Part shown: piece after piece, positions 10,310-19,803 of the stretch
How the letters are laid out: each line of letters starts with the position of its first letter
Numbering within the stretch: position 1 is the first letter of the stretch
Source of the DNA: Enterovibrio norvegicus FF-33
GTDB taxonomy: Bacteria; Pseudomonadota; Gammaproteobacteria; Enterobacterales; Vibrionaceae
Assembly (NCBI RefSeq): GCF_000286835.2
Contig: NZ_AJYD02000011.1
Coordinates: 12,784 to 76,783 of the forward strand
DNA length: 64,000 nt
Reading direction: 5' to 3'
The notes under the pieces: model-generated
Told to the model about the DNA's origin: nothing
The model's input: the letters and a program-made list of their open reading frames with translations, nothing else
Database searches by the model: none
Position numbers and translations under genes: made by a program

Positions 10310-11188
10310 ATGCAAGTGATCGCTGACATTGCCCCACTACGAGATCAGATCCTTCAATGGCGTCGTGACGGGCAGCGAATTGCATTCGTCCCTACCATGG
10401 GGCATCTTCACGATGGCCACCTAACTTTGGTTCGACGAGCGCGTGAAAACGCCGATATTGTGGTAGTCAGCATTTTCGTCAACCCTATGCAATTCGACAA
10501 AGCAGACGATTTAGCGGCCTACCCTCGTACCTTAGATGAAGATGTTGCCAAGCTAAACAGCGAAGGGGTAGAAGTGGTGTTTACACCATCCCCAGAGATG
10601 ATGTACCCCAATGGCATGGAACAACACTCATTTGTTGATGTACCTGGCCTTTCGAGCATTCTTGAAGGATCATCACGACCAGGACACTTCAAAGGTGTCG
10701 CGACGGTCGTCAGCAAACTATTTAACATGGTTCAGCCTGATGTTGCCTGCTTTGGTGAGAAAGACTACCAACAACTTGCCGTGATCAACAAAATGGTCAA
10801 CGACCTGTGTATGCCGGTTGAGATTGTTCCCGTGCCCACGGTACGTGAAATGGATGGTCTGGCAATGAGTAGTCGAAACACTCGCTTGACGGTTGACGAG
10901 CGTCAACGTGCGCCCGTACTCGCCAAAACACTTCGTTGGATGAGCAGCCAAATGCGCGGTGGTCGCACCGATTACAGTGAATTGATCCTTGATGGCAACG
11001 ACCAACTTCGAGCCGCAGGCTTGGAGCCCGATGACATTTTCATTCGTGATGCTCATACTCTGTTGCCTATCGTGGAGCAGTCTTCCAAAGCGGTTATCCT
11101 TGCGTCGTGCATGCTTGGACAAGTGCGTCTCATCGACAACCTGAGTGTGGACTTAGCGCCGCCCATCAGCGATGACAGCGAAGAGTGA
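10310..11188 (+). CDS. panC: Pantothenate synthetase
   Basis: It condenses pantoate and beta-alanine with ATP. The 292 residues show the nucleotidyl-transferase signature [10 protein letters not shown] (HxGH variant) at about 28-37, [13 protein letters not shown] and SSRNTRL (KMSKS-equivalent). They are a few residues longer than E. coli PanC (283), with an acidic tail. panD is not next to it. A strong terminator closes the unit. Confidence 0.97.
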   Translation: MQVIADIAPLRDQILQWRRDGQRIAFVPTMGHLHDGHLTLVRRARENADIVVVSIFVNPMQFDKADDLAAYPRTLDEDVAKLNSEGVEVVFTPSPEMMYPNGMEQHSFVDVPGLSSILEGSSRPGHFKGVATVVSKLFNMVQPDVACFGEKDYQQLAVINKMVNDLCMPVEIVPVPTVREMDGLAMSSRNTRLTVDERQRAPVLAKTLRWMSSQMRGGRTDYSELILDGNDQLRAAGLEPDDIFIRDAHTLLPIVEQSSKAVILASCMLGQVRLIDNLSVDLAPPISDDSEE

Positions 11189-11222
11189 TGCAAAGCGCAA
11201 CACCGAATAAACACGAGATAAA

Positions 11223-11248
11223 CAAAAACCGCCGAAAGGCGGTTTTTG
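11223..11248. terminator. Bidirectional terminator between panC and yadH
   Basis: The stem CAAAAACCGCC / GGCGGTTTTTG with a GAAA loop is flanked by T-rich tracts on both strands and separates two convergent units. Confidence 0.9.
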
Positions 11249-11303
11249 CTTTTTCGCATCAAACGCACCCGTTGATGCAAACTCATGTTGTGATTTCGGG
11301 TGA

Positions 11304-12074
11304 CTAGCTTCTTAAACCAATACCTCGACTAATGAGATACCACGCGATGGTATACAGCACAGCAATCGCCCCAATGAGCACGGAAAATGAGGTATAGATA
11401 CTCACATCTGACACGCCCAAGAAGCCATAACGGAAAGCATTCACCATGTAAACAATAGGATTTAGCTTAGACACGCCCTGCCAGAATTCAGGTAATAAGG
11501 ACAGCGAATAGAATACACCGCCAAGGTAGGTCAACGGTGTCAGGATAAACGTTGGAATGATACTGATGTCATCGAACGTTTTCGCATACACCGCGTTAAT
11601 CAAACCGCCGAGAGAAAACAAGATCGACGTGAGCAACACAGTCGCGACAATCACGCCAAGATGAGCGATGTTCAGATCGACAAAAAACATCGATACAACC
11701 GACACGATAAGCCCAACGGCCAAACCACGGCTCACTCCGCCGCCCACATAGCCCGCGATAATGATGTAATTCGGCACAGGCGCGACCATTAGCTCTTCAA
11801 TGTTGCGCTGCATTTTGGTGCTAAAGAATGACGAGGCGACATTCGAATATGAATTGGTGATCACCGACATCATGATCAAACCCGGCACGATATACGCCAT
11901 ATAACTAAAACCGCCCATCTCACCGATGCGGCTACCGATAAGGTTACCGAAGATGACGAAATACAAGGTCATGGTAATGGCGGGGGGTACCAAGGTTTGC
12001 ACCCAAATGCGGCTGTATCGCGTAATTTCTTTGATCAGCAAGCTTTTAAAAGCGACCCAATAGGCTTTGTTCAT
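11304..12074 (-). CDS. yadH: ABC-2 type export permease YadH
   Basis: A 256-residue integral membrane protein with about six hydrophobic segments and an ABC-2 permease signature in the C-terminal half (TPLTYLGGVFYSLSLLP). It forms an exporter with YadG. The substrate is unknown in E. coli and here. The start overlaps the yadG stop by 4 nt. Confidence 0.93.
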   Translation of the reverse strand: MNKAYWVAFKSLLIKEITRYSRIWVQTLVPPAITMTLYFVIFGNLIGSRIGEMGGFSYMAYIVPGLIMMSVITNSYSNVASSFFSTKMQRNIEELMVAPVPNYIIIAGYVGGGVSRGLAVGLIVSVVSMFFVDLNIAHLGVIVATVLLTSILFSLGGLINAVYAKTFDDISIIPTFILTPLTYLGGVFYSLSLLPEFWQGVSKLNPIVYMVNAFRYGFLGVSDVSIYTSFSVLIGAIAVLYTIAWYLISRGIGLRS

Positions 12075-12994
12075 GCAGAAGTCCCCTCGCTGTTGCGCAC
12101 TAAATTCACGAAGAGTTCTTCCAATCGGTTCGCTTTGTTTCGCATAGATTGCACTTGGATACCTTGTTCTGACAACTGTGCAAACACCGTATTCAACCCC
12201 GTGTTTTTATGGATTTCCACTTCCAACGTGTGATCATCAACTTGCTGCCACTTTACGTTTTCTAACTTCGTCACCTTACTGTCTGGCGCAAGGTCTAACA
12301 CGAAGGTTTCCACATCCAGTTTTTTCAGCAGCGCCTTCATCGACGTATCTTCCACCAACTCTCCACGGTTAATAATGCCGATGTTTCGACACAGCATTTC
12401 CGCCTCTTCGAGGTAATGGGTGGTCAAGATAATGGTGATACCTTGCTCGTTGATTTCCTTCAAAAACGTCCACATTGATCGACGTAATTCGATATCAACG
12501 CCCGCTGTGGGTTCATCAAGGATGAGAAGCTTAGGCTCATGCATCAATGCACGCGCAATCATCAACCTACGTTTCATGCCACCAGATAACGTTCGAGAAG
12601 GTTCATCACGCTTCTCCCACAAATCCAGCAGTGTTAGGTACTTCTTCGAACGCACTTTAGCTTCTGCACGATCAACGCCGTAGTATCCCGCTTGGTTGAG
12701 AAGAATTTGTTCAACTTTTTCGTATTGGTTGAAATTAAACTCTTGCGGCACCAAGCCAAGCTGCCTTTTGGCATCAACAAGATGAGTATCAATGTCGTAA
12801 CCAAAAATTTTCACTTTGCCGGACGTCTTATTCACCAAAGAGCTAATAATGCCAATGGTGGTGGACTTTCCTGCGCCGTTAGGGCCCAGCAGGGCATAAA
12901 AATCACCCTGTTGTACCGATAACGACACGCCTTTAAGTGCATGAACGTCCTTGCCATACACTTTGATCAGGTTATCTATCTCGATTGCTTTCAT
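12071..12994 (-). CDS. yadG: ABC transporter ATP-binding protein YadG
   Basis: ATPase partner of YadH, 307 residues. Walker A is GPNGAGKST (about 38-46), the signature is LSGGMKRRL and Walker B is LLILDEPTAGVD. A C-terminal regulatory domain of about 90 residues follows. It resembles the drug/polysaccharide exporter ATPases. It lies 17 bp after the SulP gene on the same strand and may be co-transcribed with it. Confidence 0.94.
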   Translation of the reverse strand: MKAIEIDNLIKVYGKDVHALKGVSLSVQQGDFYALLGPNGAGKSTTIGIISSLVNKTSGKVKIFGYDIDTHLVDAKRQLGLVPQEFNFNQYEKVEQILLNQAGYYGVDRAEAKVRSKKYLTLLDLWEKRDEPSRTLSGGMKRRLMIARALMHEPKLLILDEPTAGVDIELRRSMWTFLKEINEQGITIILTTHYLEEAEMLCRNIGIINRGELVEDTSMKALLKKLDVETFVLDLAPDSKVTKLENVKWQQVDDHTLEVEIHKNTGLNTVFAQLSEQGIQVQSMRNKANRLEELFVNLVRNSEGTSA

Positions 12995-13011
12995 AAATAG
13001 TTTTAATTCTT

Positions 13012-14664
13012 TTAAGGCATGACTTCCGTTAACCGCTTTGCGGCATGCAATGCGTCGTGACGAGAGTCGAACGTGTGCGCATCATTGACCCAATCACCCA
13101 CATGAAGGCGTTCCAATTGCTCTCTTGTTTGCTGATGAGGACATAAAAGGAAAACGGTGCAGTTCACTTCACGGGCATCTTTGATGGCATTTTCAAGCGC
13201 AAGACCAACGGTCATGTCGATCAGAGGCACATCGCTCAAATCCAAAATCATGACACGATATTCACCAATTCGGGCATGTTGCCGCGAAATAGCTTTTGAT
13301 ACGCTGAAGATCATTGGGCCGGACAGATAGAAAAACAACACCTTTCCATCAGAACTGTCTAATAGCGCCCGTTCATCTTCACTCAGGGGCACATCATCAT
13401 CATCGGCATCACTGATGGCTTTCACTTGCTTGGCCTGCTCGCGACTCAAACGCTCAATAATCACGATGTTGGAGATAAAAACCCCAAGCCCCACCGCCAC
13501 AATCAAATCCACAAACACAGTTAATGCCATCACTCCATACATGATGGCAGTTTGATGCAAACTGACCTTGTGCGCTCGTTGCAAAAAACTCCAATCAAGT
13601 ATGTTGATACCGACATACAAAGCAATACCCGCCAACACAGCCATTGGAATCGGTTCGGTTAAAAAGCCGGCCACCAATACCACCGCTGCAAGGATCAAGG
13701 CGCGAACGATTCCCGAAAGCGGTGAACGCGCCCCCACCTGCACATTCACCACAGTTCCCATGGTGGCACCTGCGCCAGGCAATGCACCAAACAGACCCGA
13801 AATCATGTTTGCAATGCCTTGACCACGAAGCTCTTTATCTGAATTGTGCTCTTCACGAGTCAATGAATCCGCGATAACCGCAGTCAGCAAGGTATCAATA
13901 CAACCGAGCGTGCCTAGAACCAGCGCGTCAATCACCATGGTTGTGAGCATTTCTGGCGTAAAGGTGGGCATGACCATTGAAGGTAGACCTGTAGGAATTT
14001 CACCGATACGGCGAATACTGTCGAGGTCGAACAACATGAGTGAAAGCAAGGTCACGAGTACCAACGCCACTAATTGAGCAGGCACGTAGCGGCGGTATTT
14101 TTTAGGAAAGAGGAAAAGAATGGCAAGGGTCGAAAGCCCAAGAAACAGCTCTTTAAAACTAAGATTAGCGACGGTATCAGGAAAGGCCTGAAGTGTCCCT
14201 ATCACCCCTCCTGCCGGCGCTGCGTGCCCCATGAGCGGGCTGATTTGCAGCAAAATTAGAATGACACCGATACCCGACATAAAACCGGATATGACGCTAT
14301 AGGGCATTAACGTGATGTACTTGCCCAGCTTGAGGGTGCCGAGAAGCACCTGAAATGCACCTGCCATCATGACCACAGTAAAGGTCATGGCCAACCCTGT
14401 TTCCGGATAACGCGCCATCATCGACGTCAATACTGCCGTCATGATCACAGTCATCGGCCCTGTAGGCTCTGAGATCAGACTTGATGAACCACCAAACAGA
14501 GCGGCAAATAATCCAACGAGAATTGCGCCCCATAAGCCCGCTTCAGCGCCAGCTCCCGACGCAACACCAAATGCGAGTGCGAGAGGTAAAGAAATAATCG
14601 CGGTCGTTACACCACCAAAAATGTCACCTTTTAGGCTCCATTGTTTGAATCGGTCAAAATTCAC
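13012..14664 (-). CDS. SulP family anion transporter (likely bicarbonate or sulfate)
   Basis: A 550-residue inner-membrane SLC26/SulP protein. It has about 10-12 hydrophobic segments (GGVTTAIISLPLALAFGVASG in TM1-2) and a C-terminal STAS domain from about residue 435. I take GTG 14664 as start: GGGAG lies 6 nt upstream and the protein then begins MNFDRFKQW. The upstream ATG at 14703 has no support. It is divergent from a beta-carbonic anhydrase, a pairing that in other bacteria goes with bicarbonate uptake. Substrate assignment is inference. Confidence 0.88.
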   Translation of the reverse strand: MNFDRFKQWSLKGDIFGGVTTAIISLPLALAFGVASGAGAEAGLWGAILVGLFAALFGGSSSLISEPTGPMTVIMTAVLTSMMARYPETGLAMTFTVVMMAGAFQVLLGTLKLGKYITLMPYSVISGFMSGIGVILILLQISPLMGHAAPAGGVIGTLQAFPDTVANLSFKELFLGLSTLAILFLFPKKYRRYVPAQLVALVLVTLLSLMLFDLDSIRRIGEIPTGLPSMVMPTFTPEMLTTMVIDALVLGTLGCIDTLLTAVIADSLTREEHNSDKELRGQGIANMISGLFGALPGAGATMGTVVNVQVGARSPLSGIVRALILAAVVLVAGFLTEPIPMAVLAGIALYVGINILDWSFLQRAHKVSLHQTAIMYGVMALTVFVDLIVAVGLGVFISNIVIIERLSREQAKQVKAISDADDDDVPLSEDERALLDSSDGKVLFFYLSGPMIFSVSKAISRQHARIGEYRVMILDLSDVPLIDMTVGLALENAIKDAREVNCTVFLLCPHQQTREQLERLHVGDWVNDAHTFDSRHDALHAAKRLTEVMP

Positions 14665-14873
14665 AACTTGCTCCCTTTTATTACTTCCTTTTCGGCAAGC
14701 CACCGAATTGCGCCGTTAGTATACCGATGAAACACAATTTGAGGGATCTGTTATACCAATGCTAATGCTGGTAAGAGGAGCTAATATGTTGAGAAGGAAG
14801 TGTTAAATTGTATCTAATTATGATCTTGAGTGGTGTATAGTATCTCGCAGCGCAAGTTTTGAGGGGAGTCTTC

Positions 14874-15524
14874 ATGGCACAAATTAAGCAGCTTTTTGCG
14901 AACAATGTGAAATGGTCAAAAACCATCAAGAAAGACAGTCCGGCTTACTTTGCCGAGCTTGCTCAATCACAACATCCAGAATATTTATGGATTGGTTGTG
15001 CGGACAGCCGTGTTCCCGCAGAGCGGCTGACGGGCTTAGATTCTGGTGAGCTTTTCGTTCACCGTAACGTCGCCAACCAAGTCATTCACACTGATTTGAA
15101 TTGCCTGTCCGTCGTGCAATATGCCGTGGATGTTCTCCAAGTCAAACACATCATTATCTGTGGTCATTACCGTTGTGGTGGTGTTCATGCCGCAATCGAA
15201 AACCTTGAACTTGGCCTAATTAACAACTGGCTCCTTCATATTCGTGACATTTACCGCAAGCACAAAAGCTACTTAAGCTCCCTCAGCCTTGAAGAGCAAG
15301 GCAACAGGCTGTGCGAAATAAATGTAGCGGAACAGGTATACAACCTTGGCAACTCCACCATTCTTCGATCAGCATGGGAACGAGGCCAGGACGTCAAGAT
15401 ACACGGCTGGTTCTATGATATCAGCGATGGCGTGTTAAAAGACTTGGGTATGAATGCCAACAGCCTTAAAACGTTAGAAGCGGTATATGAAGATGCAATG
15501 GCTGAATTGATCCCCGACAAATAG
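14874..15524 (+). CDS. can: Beta-class carbonic anhydrase
   Basis: It interconverts CO2 and bicarbonate in the cytoplasm. The 216 residues carry the zinc ligands in CADSR (Cys near 42, Asp 44) and HYRCGG (His near 98, Cys near 101). The start at ATG 14874 has GAGGGGA seven nt upstream. Length and sequence are close to E. coli Can (220 aa). A bidirectional terminator separates it from hpt, the conserved neighbour. Confidence 0.96.
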   Translation: MAQIKQLFANNVKWSKTIKKDSPAYFAELAQSQHPEYLWIGCADSRVPAERLTGLDSGELFVHRNVANQVIHTDLNCLSVVQYAVDVLQVKHIIICGHYRCGGVHAAIENLELGLINNWLLHIRDIYRKHKSYLSSLSLEEQGNRLCEINVAEQVYNLGNSTILRSAWERGQDVKIHGWFYDISDGVLKDLGMNANSLKTLEAVYEDAMAELIPDK

Positions 15525-15552
15525 CCGAAGTAACGAAATATAAAATGAACAC

Positions 15553-15581
15553 AAAAAAGCGACCAACGTGGTCGCTTTTTT
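15553..15581. terminator. Bidirectional terminator between can and hpt
   Basis: The stem GCGACCA (15559-15565) / TGGTCGC (15569-15575) has an ACG loop, with six A before and six T after. Confidence 0.92.
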
Positions 15582-15588
15582 CATGCCA

Positions 15589-16122
15589 TCAATCTTCCAA
15601 TGGAACGACTTTGCCAATGTATGGCAGATGACGATATTTCTGAGCGTAATCGATACCTACACCCACAACAAATTCATCTGGGATTTTAAAGCCATACCAA
15701 TCAACATGAACATCCACTTCGCGACGCTCAGGTTTATCTAGCAAGGTACAGATGCGAATAGATTTAGGCTCACGAATAGACAAGATTTCACACACTTTGC
15801 TCAGCGTATTCCCTGTATCGATGATGTCCTCGACCAAAAGCACGTCTTTGCCTTTAATGTCATCATCCAAATCTTTCAGAATACGCACATCGCGAGTACT
15901 TTCCATCGCGTTGCCATAGCTAGAGGCTGTCATAAAATCAACGGTATGTGGCAATTCTATGGCGCGAGCAAGATCTGCCATAAAAACAAATGAGCCACGC
16001 AATAGGCCCACCATCACTAAATCTTCAGAGCCTTTATAGTGTTCTGTAATTTCAGCGCCTAGCACTTTCACGCGCTGTTGGACTTCCTGCTCTGAAATCA
16101 TCACTTCTACGGTATGTTTCAT
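15589..16122 (-). CDS. hpt: Hypoxanthine phosphoribosyltransferase
   Basis: Purine salvage enzyme making IMP from hypoxanthine and PRPP. The 177 residues include the PRPP-binding motif [14 protein letters not shown] at about 95-108 and the purine-loop segment [14 protein letters not shown]. Length matches E. coli Hpt (178). It is divergent from the hapR homologue across a 245-bp spacer, the arrangement also known in V. cholerae. Confidence 0.96.
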   Translation of the reverse strand: MKHTVEVMISEQEVQQRVKVLGAEITEHYKGSEDLVMVGLLRGSFVFMADLARAIELPHTVDFMTASSYGNAMESTRDVRILKDLDDDIKGKDVLLVEDIIDTGNTLSKVCEILSIREPKSIRICTLLDKPERREVDVHVDWYGFKIPDEFVVGVGIDYAQKYRHLPYIGKVVPLED

Positions 16123-16287
16123 TATAAACCTCGACGGTTTTCCGCCTGACTACCTGTGTAAATGAGGTTGAGTATTCTATCACTGTGCAAACTCGACGCC
16201 TACTCTCGATACACGTCAAAATTTCGACGCTTTATATGGACAGTTCGTTGTTCTGCAACTTGTTGCTGTTGTACACTTTGCAAGCAG

Positions 16288-16315
16288 TTGTTAAATATCA
16301 CATTAAACCTATATA
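16288..16315 (+). promoter_or_regulatory. Candidate promoter of the hapR homologue
   Basis: TTGTTA (16288-16293) and TATATA (16310-16315) are 16 bp apart in an AT-rich spacer. They would give a leader of about 45 nt that includes the Qrr-like site. A tandem ATTGCAA pair lies at 16319-16332. Confidence 0.45.
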
Positions 16316-16350
16316 AATATTGCAAATTGCAAAAATTATTAGCGAGTTAA

Positions 16351-16361
16351 AGTTGGCAGGA
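16351..16361 (+). promoter_or_regulatory. Probable Qrr small-RNA target overlapping the hapR RBS
   Basis: AGTTGGCAGG matches the complement of the conserved Qrr segment CCTAGCCAACT, apart from one unpaired base. The AGGA at 16358-16361 is also the Shine-Dalgarno, 6 nt before ATG 16368. Pairing would block initiation, as in V. cholerae hapR and V. harveyi luxR. Confidence 0.65.
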
Positions 16362-16367
16362 ACCAGG

Positions 16368-16973
16368 ATGGCTACTTCAAGTGGACGTACAAGAACCCGA
16401 TTGTCGCCGGAGCAGAGAAAAGAACAACTGCTCGGATATGCGCTTGAGGTGTTTTCAAAGCGCGGCATCGGACGCGCAGGGCATGCAGACATCGCCGATA
16501 TGGCAAATGTCTCTGTGGCTACCGTATTTAACTATTTTTCAACCCGTGAAGAGTTGGTTGATGTTGTACTCAACCAAGCGGAAAAAGAGTTTCAACAACT
16601 CATTTCCCACAATATTAAACTTGGCAACGGCGATGCACATGCATCCCTATCTCACGTCGCATCAGCATTAATCAATGCGGCATTAGATGATAAAGAGTGG
16701 CTCAAAGTCTGGTTTGAATGGAGCACCTCCATTCGTGAGGATATTTGGCCAAACTTTGTCAATGGCAAGAACGTCGTACTGGAGCAATACGCAAGTTTGT
16801 TTGAGCAAGGCATTGCATCAAAAACACTGCCTGCTAATCGAGAGCCCATGGAAATGGCTCGGATGTTCGATGGCGTATGTTACATACTTTATTTGCAAGC
16901 CCATCAGCAACCTGACAAGGACGCATTAACCCGTCAGGCTGAAGGCTACATAGACATGCTTTGCAGTAAATAA
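16368..16973 (+). CDS. hapR: LuxR/HapR/LitR family quorum-sensing master regulator (TetR fold)
   Basis: A DNA-binding regulator of 201 residues, almost the length of V. cholerae HapR (203). The N-terminal TetR helix-turn-helix spans about residues 20-62 (HADIADMANVSVATVFNYF). It is preceded by the basic arm GRTRTRLSPEQRKEQL typical of this subfamily. The C-terminal part is a dimerisation and ligand-pocket domain. These proteins are made at high cell density and switch biofilm, protease, competence and light genes. ATG 16368 is chosen over an upstream ATG at 16320 because it has the AGGA Shine-Dalgarno and the family N-terminus. The symbol could equally be litR or luxR. Confidence 0.93.
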   Translation: MATSSGRTRTRLSPEQRKEQLLGYALEVFSKRGIGRAGHADIADMANVSVATVFNYFSTREELVDVVLNQAEKEFQQLISHNIKLGNGDAHASLSHVASALINAALDDKEWLKVWFEWSTSIREDIWPNFVNGKNVVLEQYASLFEQGIASKTLPANREPMEMARMFDGVCYILYLQAHQQPDKDALTRQAEGYIDMLCSK

Positions 16974-17018
16974 GCGAAATATTGAGTACTAAGCAGTAAA
17001 CCAATGTGCTTAATTAAA

Positions 17019-17047
17019 AAAACCGGCTATTCGCCGGTTTTCTTTTG
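17019..17047 (+). terminator. Intrinsic terminator after the hapR homologue
   Basis: The stem AAAACCGGC (17019-17027) / GCCGGTTTT (17033-17041) has a TATTC loop and a T-rich tail. It may also serve fbpC on the other strand, since a long A run precedes it. Confidence 0.88.
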
Positions 17048-17072
17048 TCTGCACATTATATACCGCGAACAT

Positions 17073-18101
17073 TTACTGCGAAGCAAACAGGACAGGCGGG
17101 TGTGGACGGATATTGAGATTGACGGTATCGCCCATTTCCAGTAACTGGTTTGAATACACCATCAATGTCTGGTCATTCACTTTCACCAGATAGCGACAAC
17201 TGTCTCCCATAAACTGGGCATCTATCACGACCCCTTCACCCGATGCATCGGATGAAATGGTCAGGTTTTGTGGACGAATGAGCCATTCGAGCATGGTTTC
17301 ATTTTCAGCGTGCTCAATCGGCCACTCACCAAATGGAGTACTCATCGAGTTGTCACCATTCAGTGATACGGGTACATACGAACCGTGACCGAGAAAATCA
17401 GCCACAAAGCGACTGCTTGGCTGGTAATACAAGGTGGTGGCATTGCCATATTGCTCAATCACACCATGATTCATCACTGCCAGCTTATCGGCGAAAGCAA
17501 ACGCCTCTTCTCGACTGTGTGTCACAAAGATCGCCGTCACGCCCTGCTCTTTGAAGATTTTACGGATTTCCTTTATCAAGCTATGACGCACTTGCGTGTC
17601 AATATTTGAAAACGGTTCATCTAGCAATAAGAGATCAGGTTTACACGCCAGTGCACGAGCAATCGCAACGCGTTGCTGCTGACCGCCAGACAATTGGTGT
17701 GGATAGCGACTTTCCAATCCCTCCAGCTTCACCAACACCAGCATTTCTTGCACCCGTGCCATCACATCAGCTTTCTTCCAGCCGGAGAGGCCAAAAGAAA
17801 CATTTTCAGCCACGGTCAAGTGAGGGAACAAGGCATAATCTTGAAAAATCATGCCGATGTTACGCTGCTCAGGCGGAACATTGAGGTGATCGTCCATGAT
17901 CGGGCGGCCATTGATGGTCATCTTTCCGCTATCTAATGGCAACAGACCTGCAATCGCTTTCAACAATGTCGTCTTGCCGCAACCGCTGGCACCCAACAAA
18001 CAGACAATCTCGCCTTTTTCAACGCTAAACGACAAGTCGCTTAACACGGCCTGACCATTGTAACGACAGATTAAATTGCTAACAGTTAGCGCATCACTCA
18101 T
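17073..18101 (-). CDS. fbpC: Ferric iron ABC transporter ATPase FbpC
   Basis: ATPase of a periplasmic-binding-protein Fe(III) importer, 342 residues. Walker A is LGASGCGKTT (about 36-45), the signature is LSGGQQQR and Walker B is LLLLDEPFSNID. A C-terminal TOBE-like domain lies from about residue 240. It overlaps fbpB by 4 nt. The order fbpA-fbpB-fbpC on the minus strand is the standard Fbp/Fut/Afu operon. Confidence 0.92.
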   Translation of the reverse strand: MSDALTVSNLICRYNGQAVLSDLSFSVEKGEIVCLLGASGCGKTTLLKAIAGLLPLDSGKMTINGRPIMDDHLNVPPEQRNIGMIFQDYALFPHLTVAENVSFGLSGWKKADVMARVQEMLVLVKLEGLESRYPHQLSGGQQQRVAIARALACKPDLLLLDEPFSNIDTQVRHSLIKEIRKIFKEQGVTAIFVTHSREEAFAFADKLAVMNHGVIEQYGNATTLYYQPSSRFVADFLGHGSYVPVSLNGDNSMSTPFGEWPIEHAENETMLEWLIRPQNLTISSDASGEGVVIDAQFMGDSCRYLVKVNDQTLMVYSNQLLEMGDTVNLNIRPHPPVLFASQ

Positions 18102-19729
18102 GAGTGGCTTTGCTCCAAAGAACGGTTAATCATGATCAGGGGGACCAGCCCCACCAGTACCAGAAGCACCGCGGGCAACGCTGCATATTCAAGATGCTCA
18201 TCCGAGGCATAGTTGAACACGAAAGTCGCCAGCGTTTCGAAGTTGAACGGGCGCAGTAACAGCGCAGCATTCAGCTCTTTCATCGACTCGATGAACACCA
18301 ATAACATCGCAATCAAACACCCTCGACGAACAAGCGGTAAATGCACACGCTGGATCATCCCACGCACGTTGCAGCCCATGGTTCGCGCCGCCATATCTAA
18401 CGAGGGCGATACTTTCGCTAAACTTGATTCCACACTGCCAATCGCCACGGCACTGAATCGCACCACAAACGCCATTAACAACGCAAACATGGTGCCAGAG
18501 AAGAGCAGCCCTGGCCTGCCCCAGTCCATCGCTTTGGCAATGTCATTAATAAGATGATCGGCGCTGGTCAAAAAGATAAGTACACCAATGGCCAATACTG
18601 TTCCTGGCACGGCATAACCCAGTGATGCCATACGCATCGGAATGCTACTGACCGCATTGCCAGCAAGGCGGCGATAAAAATTAACGACAAGCGCGATAAC
18701 CAATGCCGCAACTGCTGCAATAGTAGACACGTATAAGCTGTTTACGCTGTATTGCGCGAAATCTTGTATCGAGCTACTCGCATGGTAATCCCACGCGTAA
18801 ATGACAAGTTGAGCCAAAGGGGCAACAAAAGCGATCACAAACAATCCCCAGCACCATATCGTCGCGAGGAATTTGTACTTCCCTTGTAATGGCGTTTTGG
18901 CGATCTTGTCTGGCGACACATTCTGGCTAAACAGTTTTTGCTTGCGGCGACTGTAACGCTCGGCACTTATCAGCAAGAAAATCACCACCAACATAATGGC
19001 CGATATTTTTGCTGCCGCATTAAGGTTGGAGTAACCCAGCCACGTATCGTATACCGCGGTCGTTAGTGTACTCACGGCAAAATAGCTGACGGTACCAAAG
19101 TCTCCAAGCGCTTCCATCGCTACTAAAGAAGCACCCACCGCAATGGCTGGACGCGCAAGTGGTAGAGAAATACGGAAAAAGCTTTGCAGCGGCGAGCATC
19201 CCATTAAACGAGCAGACTGGGTGAGCGTCAGGCTTTGCTCCATAAACGCAGCGCGAGCGAGCAAATAGATATATGGGTGCAGAACCAGTGACAGTACAAA
19301 ACACGCACCTGGCAAGGTTCTTAAATCAGGAAACCAATATTGCGCGGCAGATGTCCACCCAGTTATGTCTCTAAGAAACATCTGAATGGGGCCAGCAAAA
19401 TCAAACCAATCGGTATAGATATAACCCACGATATAGCCTGGCATCGCGAGTGGCAGTACAAGTGCCCACTGAAGCCAGCGGTCACCGGGTATCGAATAGT
19501 TGGCCATTAACCACGCTGAAGGGATCCCCATGAGCAGTGACAAACACACGGTGCCAACAACCAAAAGGGCAGTATTGAGGGTATAGGTTCCCATTACCGT
19601 CGACATCAGGTGACCAAACACTTGGTCGGATTCACCTATCGCGGTATAGAAGATCGCTAAAATCGGCAAAACCAGCAGTAAGGATAATACCCAGCTGCTG
19701 GTTTTCAAAAATCGGTTCTGTTCTAACAT
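18098..19729 (-). CDS. fbpB: Ferric iron ABC transporter permease FbpB
   Basis: A 543-residue inner-membrane permease with about 12 hydrophobic segments in two homologous halves. Each half contains a binding-protein-dependent transport (EAA) loop: MEALGDFGTVSYFA in the first and IESMKELNAALLLRP in the second. This fused two-domain form is typical of the Fe(III) family. Confidence 0.93.
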   Translation of the reverse strand: MLEQNRFLKTSSWVLSLLLVLPILAIFYTAIGESDQVFGHLMSTVMGTYTLNTALLVVGTVCLSLLMGIPSAWLMANYSIPGDRWLQWALVLPLAMPGYIVGYIYTDWFDFAGPIQMFLRDITGWTSAAQYWFPDLRTLPGACFVLSLVLHPYIYLLARAAFMEQSLTLTQSARLMGCSPLQSFFRISLPLARPAIAVGASLVAMEALGDFGTVSYFAVSTLTTAVYDTWLGYSNLNAAAKISAIMLVVIFLLISAERYSRRKQKLFSQNVSPDKIAKTPLQGKYKFLATIWCWGLFVIAFVAPLAQLVIYAWDYHASSSIQDFAQYSVNSLYVSTIAAVAALVIALVVNFYRRLAGNAVSSIPMRMASLGYAVPGTVLAIGVLIFLTSADHLINDIAKAMDWGRPGLLFSGTMFALLMAFVVRFSAVAIGSVESSLAKVSPSLDMAARTMGCNVRGMIQRVHLPLVRRGCLIAMLLVFIESMKELNAALLLRPFNFETLATFVFNYASDEHLEYAALPAVLLVLVGLVPLIMINRSLEQSHS

Positions 19730-19760
19730 TGCCTACTACAAATTGGCGTCAGAGTGCTGC

Positions 19761-19783
19761 AAGGGGGAACAGTGCTCCCCCTT
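19761..19783 (-). promoter_or_regulatory. Stem-loop in the fbpA-fbpB spacer
   Basis: AAGGGGGA / TCCCCCTT forms a GC-rich 8-bp stem with a 7-nt loop and no T run. It sits in a 74-nt spacer in an otherwise overlapping operon. This is the usual place for a 3'-end-protecting or partial-termination hairpin that raises binding-protein over permease levels. Confidence 0.6.
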
Positions 19784-19803
19784 AACCGCTTAGATCGAAG
19801 CGA

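Noticed and set aside
14665..14703. 13-residue N-terminal extension of the SulP transporter from ATG 14703
   Set aside because: GTG 14664 has GGGAG at ideal spacing and gives the expected short N-terminus.
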